NCBI GenBank assembly: GCA_036365455.1
Contig: JAWQUS010000023.1
Span: 4,464,001-4,528,000, forward strand
Reading direction: 5' to 3'
Source of the DNA: Macrosoma leucophasiata
Taxonomy: Eukaryota; Arthropoda; Insecta; Lepidoptera; Hedylidae
DNA length: 64,000 nt
This document shows, piece after piece, positions 1 through 10,579 of the stretch; position 1 is the stretch's first letter, and each line of letters starts with the position of its first letter. The notes under the pieces are model-generated. The model had not been told where the DNA came from and made no database searches. It saw nothing but the letters and a program-made list of their open reading frames with translations. The position numbers and the translations under genes are program-made.

Positions 1-205
1 TTGCCCTAGCGCATTACTTCATATGGGTGTATCTAGAGACATTTTGCAGGGGGGCCACGGATATAAACTAGATAGCGATAACGACAGGAGTGTCAGCCCT
101 AATTTTATGTCATTAAAATTCTGGATTGGGTACGGCTCAACTGGCTCCTACGCCTCTGGGAATTACTGGGTCCCTTTGGTGGTATGAAGTTCGTTCGTAC
201 TGTCA
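1..205. other. unassigned sequence
   Basis: No gene or recognisable repeat seen before the first SINE-A copy. Confidence 0.4.
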
Positions 206-493
206 TTTTACTGGTGGTAGGGCTCCAGTGACGGAGCTCGCGGGCGTAGGCACCACCGCATTACTTAATGTACTTGCCGCTAAATGGTAGTGTTCAGGAC
301 TATCGTGCTCTGGTCAGGTGGTAATGTACGGCCCTGTAATATCCGGCACAGAGGCATAACAACTTCGGCCTCAGGAGTGGTAACGCATCTGCATTTTGAC
401 CTTGGTCTTTTTGTGGGTGTCCATAGGCTGCAGTCATCACTTAACATCAACGTGAACTGCATGCTTGTTTGCCACTTCCATAACATAAAAAAA
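206..493 (+). mobile_element. SINE-A copy, near full length
   Basis: Begins tttactggtggtag and ends in a short A run. Contains the 5' hairpin (gagctcc/ggagctc), the middle block around ttccggcacagaggcataa and the 3' block cacttaacatcaacgtgaac. A few substitutions from the majority sequence. Confidence 0.9.
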
Positions 494-660
494 CGTCCCA
501 TTCATTAACTTATAAAAGACAATGTATGTGTGTGATGTACTTACGGAAACTCGAATTGGAATCCGAAATAGCATTCTGAGTTTATGAGGCCGCTGGCCAC
601 CTGATTGTCAGTGCCGACGATGAAATGATTCCACATTAACACGTTCGTTTTCTTTAGACT

Positions 661-855
661 GTGATTATACTAAAGACGCGGCGCCTAAACGCATTCCAAT
701 TTTGGAGCTTGGAGGACGTCAAAACTGACAGATACCAACACTTCATAACTACTCAACAAAAGAAGAGCAATCAAATTTTTGTGCTCAATGTCACTTTAAA
801 TCATTTAACAGCAATTTAGTCATGGCGTAACGATTTTAGTTTGTCTTGTAATGGT
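661..855 (+). repeat. repeat S, copy 1
   Basis: Matches 4073-4270 in the same orientation over about 195 bp, including cgcattccaatt, gtcaaaactgacagat and actactcaacaaaagaaga. No terminal repeat or coding capacity seen. Family not recognised. Confidence 0.65.
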
Positions 856-861
856 AACGAT

Positions 862-1763
862 AAAGGAGATGTTGCGAGCACGTACTGGACGCCCATAATC
901 GCATATGTCTATACCCGCATGGGTCACCCTTAGGCAGTTGCGCTAACTTTTAGGCTGGAGCGCCCTCTGCGCTCGCCGATTGCCCGGTGAAGTAGACTAG
1001 TGCCGTCTCGAGACAGGCCGACTACACAAAGCCCGACCTAAAAAAAAAAAAAAAAAAAACGTACTGGACGTGGACACTCTGGTTCGTACACTACCTCAAA
1101 AAATGGGTAAATTATAGAAGAATCCGAAATAAAATACAATTAATTTGTGGAGGAACGGGTGGAAGTGTTCCTCCGGGACCAGGCGAGGTGGTAGCGCCTG
1201 GCGGGCCGCGGCCCAACGATTGAATTGATTGGGAAGTTGTATATATGCCAACTCTTGAGAAATCTTCGTATGTGCGATGTAATCCGAATGGCGCCTTAGT
1301 GTAGTGGACGCTACAAATTTATTCAAGAATATATTTTAGAGCTACAACCACAATTAATTCAAACGATTTTATAATTTACAACCAGGTTCAACATGGCGGC
1401 GATACAGCCTAGGTTTGGGATAGTACCTATTTAGATAAAACAAAACGAATGCTATGTATCTTACTAGTGCATCACATATTATATTAACAAAAAAAACGTT
1501 GTAACGAATCGATCAATTTAAATTGGAAATCGATAAGTATCGATTATTAGTGGAATTTGTCAAAATGTTATTGCCCGCCATATTCGCCATGTTGGTTTTG
1601 AGTTCCAAATCGAACTGCAAATAGTGTTTTGTAACTGCAAACAACGCTAAATAAGTGAAAATATGCAGTAATAAACGTTTTTATATTGATTTTACCTGTT
1701 AATGATATTGAGTACAATACATGGCCAGAGATCCATACATTTTCGCAACATCTCCTTTGAAAT
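862..1763 (-). mobile_element. MITE-G copy 1, holding two insertions
   Basis: Terminal inverted repeats aaaggagatgttgc at 862 and gcaacatctccttt near 1750-1763. The body is collinear with the uninterrupted copy at 10580-11095 read in reverse (aaaaaatgggtaaatt, gttcaacatggcgg, gccatattcgccatgtt). Interrupted by retroposon L (891-1059) and by a second, GC-rich unidentified insert at about 1146-1314. Confidence 0.75.
891..1059 (+). mobile_element. retroposon L with target duplication
   Basis: Insert ending in about 20 A residues and flanked by a perfect 10-bp direct repeat, cgtactggac, at 881-890 and 1060-1069. The body (cacccttaggcag, gaagtagactag, gccgtctcgagac) matches 32078-32230 and 35295-35503. 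The poly(A) tail and target duplication show retroposition. Confidence 0.8.
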
Positions 1764-2132
1764 AACTATTTAGTAGGAATTTCGTGTAATCCCAGCGACA
1801 GTTCCAGTTTGATAATGTGGCCATTGCTGCCAATGCATACGACTCTAACATATAAGACATTAACTATAGCAGCCCTCCGGCGGGCTCCTGCCGCTCCAGA
1901 CATTACAACTAAGATGCAAATGCAGGGGTGCAAGGGAATTTGCATTTTACACCTTTGGAATGCGTCCGCCTGTCGAAATTGCTCTCGTCCATCTCGTCAT
2001 TGTCATGTCATAGTCGTCAATTTTTCATGTCGATTTGTAGCTTCTTAAAAGCAGTAGTGATAATCTGTATTATGTTCTTGCTTTCGTAGGTGATAAATAA
2101 ATGATAATGGCAGTTTAATTACATTACAGTTA
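1764..2132. other. unassigned sequence
   Basis: AT-rich stretch with no supported gene. The open frame at 1809-2048 has no recognisable domain. Confidence 0.4.
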
Positions 2133-2532
2133 TTGCTCAGTATAGTATCACTCACCGATCGCGTTCGTAATGAAGATGTAAGAAAGAGACTTTGTGTGAA
2201 TGATAGTATCGGTGTAAAAATGAAAAAAGGCATGCTCCGATGGTTCGGGCATATAGAAAGAATGTCGAATGAGCGAATGACTAAACAGATATACAATGCG
2301 AATGTGGATGGTTGCAGAGGCCCAGGAAGACCAAGGCTGACCTACCATGACCAAATAGGTCGAGTTCTGTCTGATGGTGGGGTCAAAAGTCTTAGGAATC
2401 GGCGTGCATGTATGAAGAGAATGATGAAGGTAGACGAGGCACGAGAGGTTTGTCAGAACCGGGATGTCTGGCGCTCTACACTCTCTGCCTACCCCGTTAG
2501 GGACCTGGCGTGAAGATACATACATACATACA
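2133..2532 (+). mobile_element. LINE 3' end: reverse-transcriptase C-terminal tail
   Basis: An open frame to TGA at 2513 encodes the tail that follows the RT domain in many insect non-LTR elements. Landmarks are LRWFGHIERM, a GRPRLTYHDQIG block, NRRACMKRMMKVDEAREVCQ and a final WRSTLSAYP segment. This is followed by a short tacatacata tail. It is truncated at the 5' side, so the endonuclease and catalytic RT motifs are missing. Clade not resolved; it resembles RTE/CR1-type elements. A similar 3' end lies at 59826-59875. Confidence 0.8.
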
Positions 2533-2573
2533 GTTATTGCTATCAAAATTAAAATTGTTATGAAAAATTGACA

Positions 2574-2948
2574 GTAATAATTGTAGGGACAGCCCTACTA
2601 TACCTTCACGCAACTACACTTCTTATACAAACGTGGTCAGAGTCAGTCGCGCTGTTAGGAGAGCTCACTCGGCTTATGTAAAGTGTTCTAAAATAGATAT
2701 AAAATATTGGTAACTATCTTGGTTAAGGAATAAACTTTATTTATTTTATACACCAACTATTATTGAAGTGCCTCACCTTCTACAGTTAGAACATACATAA
2801 TCAAACCATCAAACATATCTAACATTGATTTTAAAACACTTTTAATAAGCCGAGTGAGCTCTCCTAACAGCGCGACTGACTCTGACCACGTTTGTATAAG
2901 AAGTGTGGTTGCGTGAAGGTATAGTAGGGCTGTCCCTACAATAATTAC
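2574..2948. repeat. inverted repeat (foldback), arms of about 120 bp
   Basis: Left arm 2574-2695 and right arm 2828-2948 are reverse complements with only a few mismatches, separated by 133 bp. Shared segments include gtagggacagccctac and gagagctcactcggctta. It contains no recognisable protein; open frames here arise from the symmetry. Confidence 0.85.
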
Positions 2949-3050
2949 TCGTCGTGACACACGTCCGGATTTGGTACGGCGCGGACAGCGGATTCGGTAC
3001 GAACCAAATCTGGCCGTGTGTAGAGGAGACCGACGAACAATTAATCAAGT

Positions 3051-3338
3051 TTTACTGGTCGTAGAGCTGCAGTGACGGAGCTCGCGGGCGTAAGCACCAC
3101 CGCATTACCTAATATACTTGCCGTTAAATGATAGTGTTCTGCACTATCGTGTTCCGGTCGGGTGGTAATGTACGACCCTGTAATTTCCGGCGCAGAGGCA
3201 TAACACCTTAGGCCTCAGGAGTGGTAATGCATCTGCATTATGACCTTGGTCTTTCTCTGGGTGTCTATAGGCTGCAGTCATCACTTAACATCAATGTAAA
3301 CTGCATGCTTGTTTGCTACTTCCATTACATTAAAAAAA
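3051..3338 (+). mobile_element. SINE-A copy, near full length
   Basis: Starts tttactggtcgtag and ends in seven A residues. The 5' hairpin carries one substitution (gagctgc). Confidence 0.88.
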
Positions 3339-3950
3339 TCGACGTGAGGCACTCGGGGACTGCCGCGGTAAAGCTATTGCATAGCATTTTGTATCAACTT
3401 ATGCAATTATAATTATTTATTTATTTTATTTATGCAGTATTTCTTTTTTTCCTTGATATTAATTCAAGTTACACTTTCTGAGCGTGGTAACCGATAAGAA
3501 AACATTTTTTTTTCTTTTATGAAATACAAAAGTTTGTTTGAAATATTTTTATTATTTTACAATAAATATAAACAGCTGCTTATGTATTCGTCCGATTTCG
3601 GACCAGCTCGTCTCGATTCGTGCGAGCTTCGTAGAGTCGTACAATACGTCTAGTTGCACGCACACAAACACTGTGTCGAAGACTGCCGAAAAGAAACGAC
3701 GTTAGACAATGCACGGCCTTCAAGCCACACCGCCGCGCCCGTTGGAGTGGGGAGCGTGAGGTTTTTTCGTTACGGAATTTTTGGATTCGGTCCCCGCACT
3801 CAAGGCCCTCGATAGAAGCTATGCAATAGCTTAAAAGTCAGCGTAGCGACAGCGACAGCGGATTTGGTCGGCGAACCGAATCCGGTCGTGTGTTACTTCT
3901 ATACGACAACAATTTCGATAGACGGACGCACCCCTGGTTATTGTGTAAAC
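3339..3950. other. AT-rich stretch with an inverted motif pair
   Basis: No gene seen. gctattgcatagc at 3373-3385 and its reverse complement at 3818-3830 may mark the ends of an old DNA element of about 480 bp. The material beyond is more GC-rich. Confidence 0.35.
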
Positions 3951-4022
3951 TGTGTAAATGTCTATAGGCTGTAGTTATCACTAGAATTGCACGCTTGTTT
4001 GTCACCTTCGTGACAAAAAAAA
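3951..4022 (+). mobile_element. SINE-A 3' fragment
   Basis: Only the last 70 bp: gtctataggctgtag, gcacgcttgtttgtcacc and a terminal A run. Diverged. Confidence 0.7.
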
Positions 4023-4072
4023 CCCGTGTGCGATGTAACCTCTGAGGCCCAAGTTGTTATGACAGAAATCAC

Positions 4073-4270
4073 GGCGCTAAACATTAAAATTAATAGAGGG
4101 CGGCGCATACGCATTCCAATTTGGAAGGATGTCAAAACTGACAGATCTCAATACCCCTTAACTACTCAACAAAAGAAGATCAATCAAATTTTTGCACTCA
4201 ATGACACTTCAAATCATTTAACACAGCAATTTAGTCGTGGTGTAACAATTTCTGTTTGTATAAGAATTGA
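4073..4270 (+). repeat. repeat S, copy 2
   Basis: Direct-orientation partner of 661-855. An open frame runs 4026-4367 through it but matches no family I know, and the other copy does not keep the frame. Confidence 0.65.
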
Positions 4271-4470
4271 TAGCTATGAATTGGAAATAATTGCACTATT
4301 GCACACTATTGAGTGGTTTGAAAGATCTTTTGTTAATAGATATGTTAAAAATAAATTATTATTATAATGCGTGGATATACATGTAAAGAACGAACGATTC
4401 TTTAATAAAGGAACGATCCTTTATTTCTGATATCAACGAAAACGTTTACAGACGTTTATTTTTTTATAAG

Positions 4471-4672
4471 GTGACTAGCGCCCGCCCCGGCTTCGCGTGG
4501 TTGCAATGTTATTCATCTTAGAGTGATGTTATATAGCTAAAGGCTTCCTCGATAAATGGGCTATCTAACACTGAAATATTTTTTCAAATGGGACTAGTAG
4601 ATCCTGAGTTTAGCGCGTTCAAGCAAATAAACAAACAAACTCTTCAGCTTTATAATATTAGCATAGATTTGT
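4471..4672 (-). mobile_element. Helitron-like 3'-end fragment
   Basis: Starts gactagcgcccgccccgg, the reverse complement of a CTAG-ending terminus rich in GC, followed by an AT-rich body. Similar termini occur at 24669, 53608 and 56456. Assignment rests on this terminus only. Confidence 0.45.
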
Positions 4673-5039
4673 AACACCATTCGATTTTTAAGGGAACATT
4701 TAAATTTTATTTAAAGTGATTATGCTGATCAAAATTGACTATGGCGCCAACCCTGAAGATAATCAGCTGCACCGCACCAAATGTCCTTCGCTGCGCGACA
4801 AATCGTATCTACCTATAGAGCAGCAGTTTATTTTTAAAATATTTCAGGATTTACCCTTTAATAAAAGTTGCTCATAAAGTCGTATAAACGGTCACTCGAT
4901 CAACAAACCACGTTATTTTTTTTAGCGCACTATAGCTACATTACATGGTGCCTCGTTACTTAAAATATTTAGCCTGAGTTGCACCACGTCTTTTGTTAAA
5001 GTTAAAGTTATTGTAACATTTCACATCCTGCTCTAACTT
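4673..5039. other. unassigned sequence
   Basis: No coding region or clear repeat seen. Confidence 0.35.
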
Positions 5040-5110
5040 TACTAAATGTTATTACACAACCCTGACGCTTGCTATCGGACCCTGAATACCGTGTCGTGTA
5101 ATAAGGCTAT
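5040..5110 (-). mobile_element. MITE-D end fragment
   Basis: Carries ttattacacaaccctgac and the terminal inverted repeat as accctgaataccgtgtcg. The body is missing. Confidence 0.65.
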
Positions 5111-5427
5111 ATGACCTATACATTGCAGAAGTTTTCCGTCGGACACGGCAGAACATTAATAAAATTGTCTCAATAATTTCTTGTTTGAGCTTTGAAACCT
5201 ATAATTTAAGTGCAATAGTTGTCATTCCAATAGACTCGGTTGCTTTTAACTCTGGATATACTAGTATTAATTAAGCAACCAATTATATTAAGTTTAAATT
5301 TGCACACAAATTCCATAAATCTTTGCGAATCGCATCCTTCGAAATAGATTGTAAAACACGTATTTTCGTTCTGTGTAACAAAGCTGTACAGTTAGGTTGG
5401 CGATGCATTGGCGGGTAATATCAAGGC

Positions 5428-5900
5428 TTTTTTTTCTACTTCACCGGGCAATCGGCGCAGAGGGCTCTCGCTCTCAGCCTAAATAAATTTAGCGTAACTG
5501 CCTAAAGGACTTATAACACGGCACGGTATTCAGGGTACGATAGCAAGGGACAGGGTAGTGTAATAACATTTAGAGTTAGGGCCCTAATTAGGGCGACTGA
5601 CGCGGCCCGTGTATTTGTACTGTGATTGAGTTAGGGCGCTGTCGACCGGATAGTGTAATAAGCGGCAACCCGGCGCGAGGTCACGCCCACCCTTTCTGCC
5701 GGACCCTGAATACCGTGTCGTGAAAAGCCATTTAAGGGAGACCCCTGCGGGTCCGAACTTTGGCTTAGGGGGTTGCGGAGGGACACAAAAGACATATGCG
5801 ATTACGGGCGGTGCAACTATCGCTCTGGTCATTGGTTGGTGACAACCGGAAACGACCACGCGGGTCGTGCTAGGCTCCGCGGTGGGGCTTATTATTTCAA
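5428..5900 (-). mobile_element. retroposon L, split by MITE-D
   Basis: Reverse orientation. A T run at 5428 (the poly(A) end) leads into ctacttcaccgggcaatc and ctcagcctaaataaa. The sequence resumes after the insertion with gggagacccctgcgggtcc and runs to about 5900. Confidence 0.6.
5511..5722 (+). mobile_element. MITE-D copy, nested in L
   Basis: Opens ttataacacggcacgg and closes ccctgaataccgtgtcgtg, imperfect terminal inverted repeats of about 25 bp. The internal blocks gttagggccctaattaggg and aataagcggcaacccggcg are shared with copies at 8129 and 22179. Confidence 0.8.
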
Positions 5901-6087
5901 CAAAATGATTTTGTCTCCTTTTTTTTACTTCAATCTATGTAAAAATAAATTTGGGCATTTTGAGTAAGGTGTGAAGTTTTCGAAGTTATGGTTTTAGAGG
6001 TAGAAACTTGGCTCTACTTGAGATCTGATGACTTTTTGACAGTGCCATATGAATTTTATTTCATCAAAATTATGGGTTCATTTTTAA

Positions 6088-6255
6088 TAAACCCGGTTAG
6101 TCCAGCGGTGTGAGACGATCGTTTGATTCGAAGGGTTGCTATTTGTATGGCCTGCAGATATTCGTTTCGGGTCTGGGTGTTTGTGTTGTATGTGTACAAC
6201 TGCATCCATGACACAGGTTTATACCTAGTGTGGGGCTGTGAGTGTAAGCGTATCG
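6088..6255 (+). mobile_element. SINE-C copy, tRNA-like head
   Basis: The head ggttagtccagcggtgtgag matches the better-preserved copy at 38618, which keeps a B box. Here the B box has been lost. Body ggcctgcagatattcgtttc recurs at 14828. Confidence 0.55.
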
Positions 6256-6836
6256 TATCGTATTGTACCTATTTATTTAATGTAGGTACTCGACACAGAT
6301 AAACACAAACGAGTATGGTTAAGTTACCAACGTTAAGCAGCGAATGTATTACAGACCTTAGGTACTGTGGCTAGCTTATTTCGCAACTCATGAATAATTC
6401 TATTGTCTACGGTGTTCTCTATGTCTATGGTTAATGGCATGGAAACTGATTTATCTTTTAAAATGTAAGTGTGGTGCACAACTAAAACGCTGCCTACTCT
6501 ATTTTTTACAAGGTTTATTTAAAAAAACTGCAGCGTTAAAATTATATTACTTTTTTATCAGTGGTGTGCCCTAAGCATATTATTCAGTATTCAAGGTAGA
6601 CAAGACTATACTACGACGACCTTTTGTGGTGTCTAGATATATCTGCTTAGGTACCTACCAGTATTATTTTTAATACAAAAAAAAAATATCAGACGAACGA
6701 CAATCTTCAATAGTTACAAAACGCTATTACTTACTGTAACGAATGCAACGGTCTACTAATAAGTTTAGTGATAAATAACAAGTGATCTGACCAATGATAT
6801 TCTACACAAATAATATTGGATCTGACGATCAGACAT
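6256..6836. other. unassigned AT-rich sequence
   Basis: No gene, terminal repeat or recognised element seen. Confidence 0.35.
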
Positions 6837-6837
6837 A

Positions 6838-6892
6838 AATCGGGCGGGACGTCGAAGTGTCCATTCTATACGTAGTATTATGACATATTCTA
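6838..6892 (+). repeat. repeat M fragment
   Basis: The segment cgaagtgtccattctatacg followed by tagtattatgacatattct recurs at 34663-34718 and in part near 53788. Element type unknown. Confidence 0.5.
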
Positions 6893-6970
6893 TGCCTACG
6901 CCTGCGAGCTCCTATCCTTACTCCGCCCAGGAGCGGAGTGCGCTCCTCACTGGAGCTCTGCCACCCAGTA
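6893..6970 (-). mobile_element. SINE-A 5' fragment
   Basis: Reverse of the SINE 5' end: cctacgcctgcgagctcc and ctggagctctgccaccc, with extra GC-rich bases between the hairpin arms. Confidence 0.65.
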
Positions 6971-6983
6971 AATCCAGATTTTT

Positions 6984-7320
6984 AATAGCTGTGCCCGCGA
7001 CTTCGTCCGCGTGAGAATCAGTATCTACTAAGACGAAGTCGTGAGCGCAGCTAGTATAAAAGTAGCCTAAGTTATTCCTTCTTACATAAGCTATCTGCCA
7101 GTGAAAGTCCCGCCAAAATCTGTAAAGCCAAAATCTGTTACCATGATTAACCGGAACAAACAGACAGACAGACAGCCGGCAGACAGACAGATAAAAATTG
7201 TTGTTTTGGTATAATATACATATGTATTATGTACCGTGTATGCACATAATATATGCATTTAGTAAAAAGCGGTTATATTTATATTACAAACAGACATTCC
7301 AATTTTATGAATTTGTATAG
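6984..7320 (-). mobile_element. non-autonomous Helitron (family J), diverged
   Basis: Reverse-orientation relative of 10154-10483. It shows paired termini (tagctgtgcccgcgacttcg and gaagtcgtgagcgcagctag), a cagacagacagac tract and the conserved block ttagtaaaaagcggttata. The terminal CTAG is mutated. Confidence 0.6.
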
Positions 7321-7387
7321 AATGTAAAGAATAGATGTATGGATGACTCTCAATACTCAAAAGGCTATTTATTACACGACATATTAA

Positions 7388-7790
7388 AATATTACACGAT
7401 ACGGTATTCAGGGTCCGGCAGAAAGGGACATGTCGACCGGACCCGGTCGACATGGCCCTAATAAGCGGCAACTCAGTCACAGTACAAATATGAACAGTAT
7501 GGATACTACGTACAAAACTTTGAAACGGCGCAATCACCCTAACATGCGCATCTACGAGGCCCCTTAGGCGGTTCTCGCGGTGCTGCAGCTCCGAGTCACT
7601 CGCTACTCGAGCGTCGATGCGCATCTTTGTGTGAGTGTGCCGTTTTGAACGTTCTGTACGTATTTTCCACACTGTTCATATTTTACTGTGTGTAGTTAGG
7701 GCGTTAGGCTGACCGGGCCGCTCCGGTCGCCCTAATTAGGGCCCTAACTCCCTAAATGTTATTACACTAGCGTGACCCTTGCGATCGTAG
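7388..7790 (-). mobile_element. MITE-D copy interrupted by MITE-E
   Basis: Opens attacacgatacggtattc and resumes after the insert at gccgctccggtcgccctaat. The right terminal repeat is missing. A small palindrome, tgtcgaccgg/ccggtcgaca, lies at about 7431-7455. Confidence 0.7.
7478..7690. mobile_element. MITE-E copy 1, long inverted termini
   Basis: Ends are reverse complements over about 70 bp (agtacaaatatgaacagt against actgttcatattttact; acatgcgcatc against gcgcatctttg). It is nearly all stem with a loop of about 65 bp. It matches 14418-14645. Confidence 0.75.
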
Positions 7791-8128
7791 GTCTATAGGT
7801 ACCAATCTAGTCCTAGAACCAACCTGTCCACAGTCAAACCTCTATATCATCAGCTGGCGACCCCCTGGGAACTTGCCATGATTGTTTGGTATTCAATGCA
7901 CAAAGCTCTGCTTTGATTTAAAATAATTCGTTTTAATGTCCTTACTTATCAATTTATTGTCCACAATCGACAATTGTTTGGCAACGGCTCATGTCCTGGA
8001 CATCAATCAAACCTTGACCGGAATACCGAAAATCTAGATGCAAGAAACGTCAACAACAGCTTTATAGAATAATAATGTATCTTACACGAAATGAATGCAC
8101 TAGTTGCACAGACTGATGGACTTATTAC
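7791..8128. other. unassigned sequence
   Basis: No gene or repeat recognised. Confidence 0.35.
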
Positions 8129-8330
8129 ACGGCACGGTATTCAGGGTACGATAGCAAGGGTCAGGGTAGTGTAAAAAGATTTAGGGAGTTAGGGCCCTAA
8201 TTAAGGCGACCGGAGCGGCTCGTGTATTTGTACTGTGATTGAGTTAGGGCGCTGTCGACCGGATAGTGTAATAAGCGGCAACCCGGCGCGAGGCCAACCT
8301 TTCTGCCGGACTCTGAATACCGTGTCGTGT
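8129..8330 (+). mobile_element. MITE-D copy, full length
   Basis: About 200 bp from ttattacacggcacgg to gaataccgtgtcgtgta, closely matching 5511-5722. The right edge abuts a MITE-F fragment. Confidence 0.85.
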
Positions 8331-8339
8331 AGCCTTTTA

Positions 8340-8447
8340 ACGGTGTGGCTAAAGTGTTGCTTATCTCTCCTTTGTCTTTTTCTATTCTGCACATTTGACA
8401 ATGCAACTGACAAAGACATTCTACAGCTAAAACGTATCTAATGTTAG
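8340..8447 (+). mobile_element. MITE-F fragment
   Basis: Contains tggctaaagtgttgcttatc, cacatttgacaatgcaactg and aaaacgtatctaatgtt as in 24508-24653, but lacks both terminal repeats. Confidence 0.7.
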
Positions 8448-9131
8448 GGAGTTAAAATCAATTAATTGTTAAACTTTTCAACATGTACTGCTAACAATCT
8501 CCATGCATTTAATTTGTTTATAGTATTCTTGACAACTAGACACGTTCTAGATCTACAAAATAAGTTATGATCACTAAGTTAATTAGGTGTCAATTATCAT
8601 ATTTGTTAGCTATGTCAACATTAATGATATACATACTAATAACTTAATATAATTATCAACTTATAATAAACAATTTCATTGAGTATGTTAATTGGTAGAG
8701 CAATCTAAATTTCTTCCAATTTAAGATCAATGTTTTTAGCTAATTATTAAGTTACTATCACTTATTCAAACGCCCAAAAAGCTATTATCGGACAAGCGAT
8801 TAAATGTCTTATCTCGAATACATTATAGTTAAATTTGCATTGTAAAAATGTTGATTAGTGATATGTGAAACAATTTTACGTTTGGTCGTTGTGTTGTGAC
8901 GTATTCGACTCTATCGGGTTGTAATAAGGCGATGGTGTTTGTATGTCAAGTGACATGCAAAACGTATTACCACATTCCGATCTTGATCTACATTAAGTGG
9001 CAAATGTAGTGGAAACATTATGGAGATGGTTGGGCAATTGGCTTGATTTGAACATAACATTGTATGTTGCCATAAATATATGAAACTCGAAAGAACTTGA
9101 TAATACGGCCAGACCGACCAGCAAAGATGAC
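8448..9131. other. unassigned AT-rich sequence
   Basis: No coding region or repeat supported. The reverse frame 8911-9210 has no recognisable domain. Confidence 0.35.
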
Positions 9132-9447
9132 TAGACATGGCGGCGATACAGCCGACACTTGAGATCAATCGATTTTGATAGTATTTAGAAAATATTACTT
9201 TTTTCTCCAAGTACTATATAATCAAAATACAATTAAAAAATGAAAATGTCAAAATGACATCGACCGCCATATTCACCATGTTGGTTTTGAGTTGCAATTC
9301 TAACTGCAAATAATATTTTGCAACTGCAAACAAAGCTGAATAAGTGAAAATATGCTGTAAAAAAAGTTTGTATATTGATTTTGCCCGTTAATGACATCGT
9401 GTACAATACATGGGCGGAGGTCCATACATTTTTGCAACATCTCCTTT
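9132..9447 (-). mobile_element. MITE-G copy 2, truncated on one side
   Basis: From acatggcggcgatacagcc to the terminal repeat gcaacatctccttt. It matches 10580-11095 in reverse, including gaccgccatattcaccatg and tgcaactgcaaacaaagc. Confidence 0.8.
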
Positions 9448-9792
9448 GACCTACATAGACTTGCCTACATAACTAACTGCTGACAGACTCGCAGTAGAAC
9501 AAAGCACTATATTCCTCTCCACTTAGCAAAATAACAATGTATCAAAAATAATAATAATAGTGATTAATAATTTTTATATTGGCACATACCCGCCGGGCTT
9601 TTTTAATTGGGCCATAAATTAAGGCATTAGGTTATTTTTTAACACCCACAATGTAGTGATGGACAATGAGATATGTAGGATATGAGTAATGTTGACCATT
9701 AGTAGTGTAACTAGGGCTTAATAATGTAAAAATAATTATAGGTACGTATTATTTACTGCCCTGGTTGTCCATCGAGTGATACCGACCTTGTG
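9448..9792. other. unassigned AT-rich sequence
   Basis: Nothing recognised. Confidence 0.35.
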
Positions 9793-9857
9793 CTAAAGCT
9801 CCAGTGACGGAGCTCGAGGGTATATAGCATTACCTTATCTCCTTGCCACTAAACACT
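9793..9857 (+). mobile_element. SINE-A 5' fragment
   Basis: Retains aaagctccagtgacggagct and a decayed ctccttgccactaaa block. Confidence 0.6.
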
Positions 9858-10153
9858 AAATAGGTTAGGTGAACTTAGGTGTTCAGTAAAGGAGTTTAGT
9901 TAGGAGGAAAATGATGCACTTACAAGCAATTTGTATTACAAAAAATTTAAACATAATTATATTATTAATATGTTAATTAGATAAGCAGATTTTTCTTCTT
10001 AAAAATTGACCACTTGCACGATTTAGCGTAGATATGAAAAACAGAAAAAAACGGGTTGCACTCCGCGCCGGCAGAAGTGAAAACTTGAATATTACGTTGT
10101 GCATTTTGATATTTTGGAATGGTTAGTGAATAATTATGCACGATTTGCTTTAA

Positions 10154-10483
10154 TCTATACATCTATACAAATAAATAAAATTGGAGTGTCTGTTTGTAAT
10201 ATTAAAATAACCGCTTTTTACTAAATGCATATGTATGTATACACGGTACATATTATATACCAAAACTTTTTTTTTTACTATTTTTGTCTGCTTGTCTGTC
10301 TGTCTGTCTGCCTGTCTATCTGTTTGTTCCCACTAATCTCGGGAACGGCTAGAAAGATTTTGATAGCTGATATAATAAGAAGTAACTTAGGCTACTTTTA
10401 TACTAGCTGCGCCCACGACTTCGTCCGGGTAGATACTAAACAATCATAAATTCTCACGCGGGTGAAGTCGCGGACACAGCTAG
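10154..10483 (+). mobile_element. non-autonomous Helitron (family J), complete
   Basis: Begins TCtatacatctatac after an A and ends cacagCTAG before a T, the Helitron rule (insertion between A and T, 5' TC, 3' CTRR). It has no coding capacity. The body holds a tgtctgtctgtctg tract. The 3' end is an inverted repeat: actagctgcgcccacgac near 10402 pairs with gtcgcggacacagctagt. Confidence 0.8.
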
Positions 10484-10579
10484 TTATCACTATAAAATAC
10501 TATAATTTATTTGGTAAAATACAATATTAATTTATTGCGCTGTGTACGATACAAAAACATGAGAATTTATATTACATGA

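Noticed and set aside
5584..5859. 91-codon reverse frame
   Set aside because: It reads across MITE-D and retroposon L; similar frames appear in other MITE-D copies only because the DNA is repeated.
10276..10330. CRISPR-like or functional short tandem array
   Set aside because: It is a tgtc microsatellite inside a Helitron body, with no spacers.
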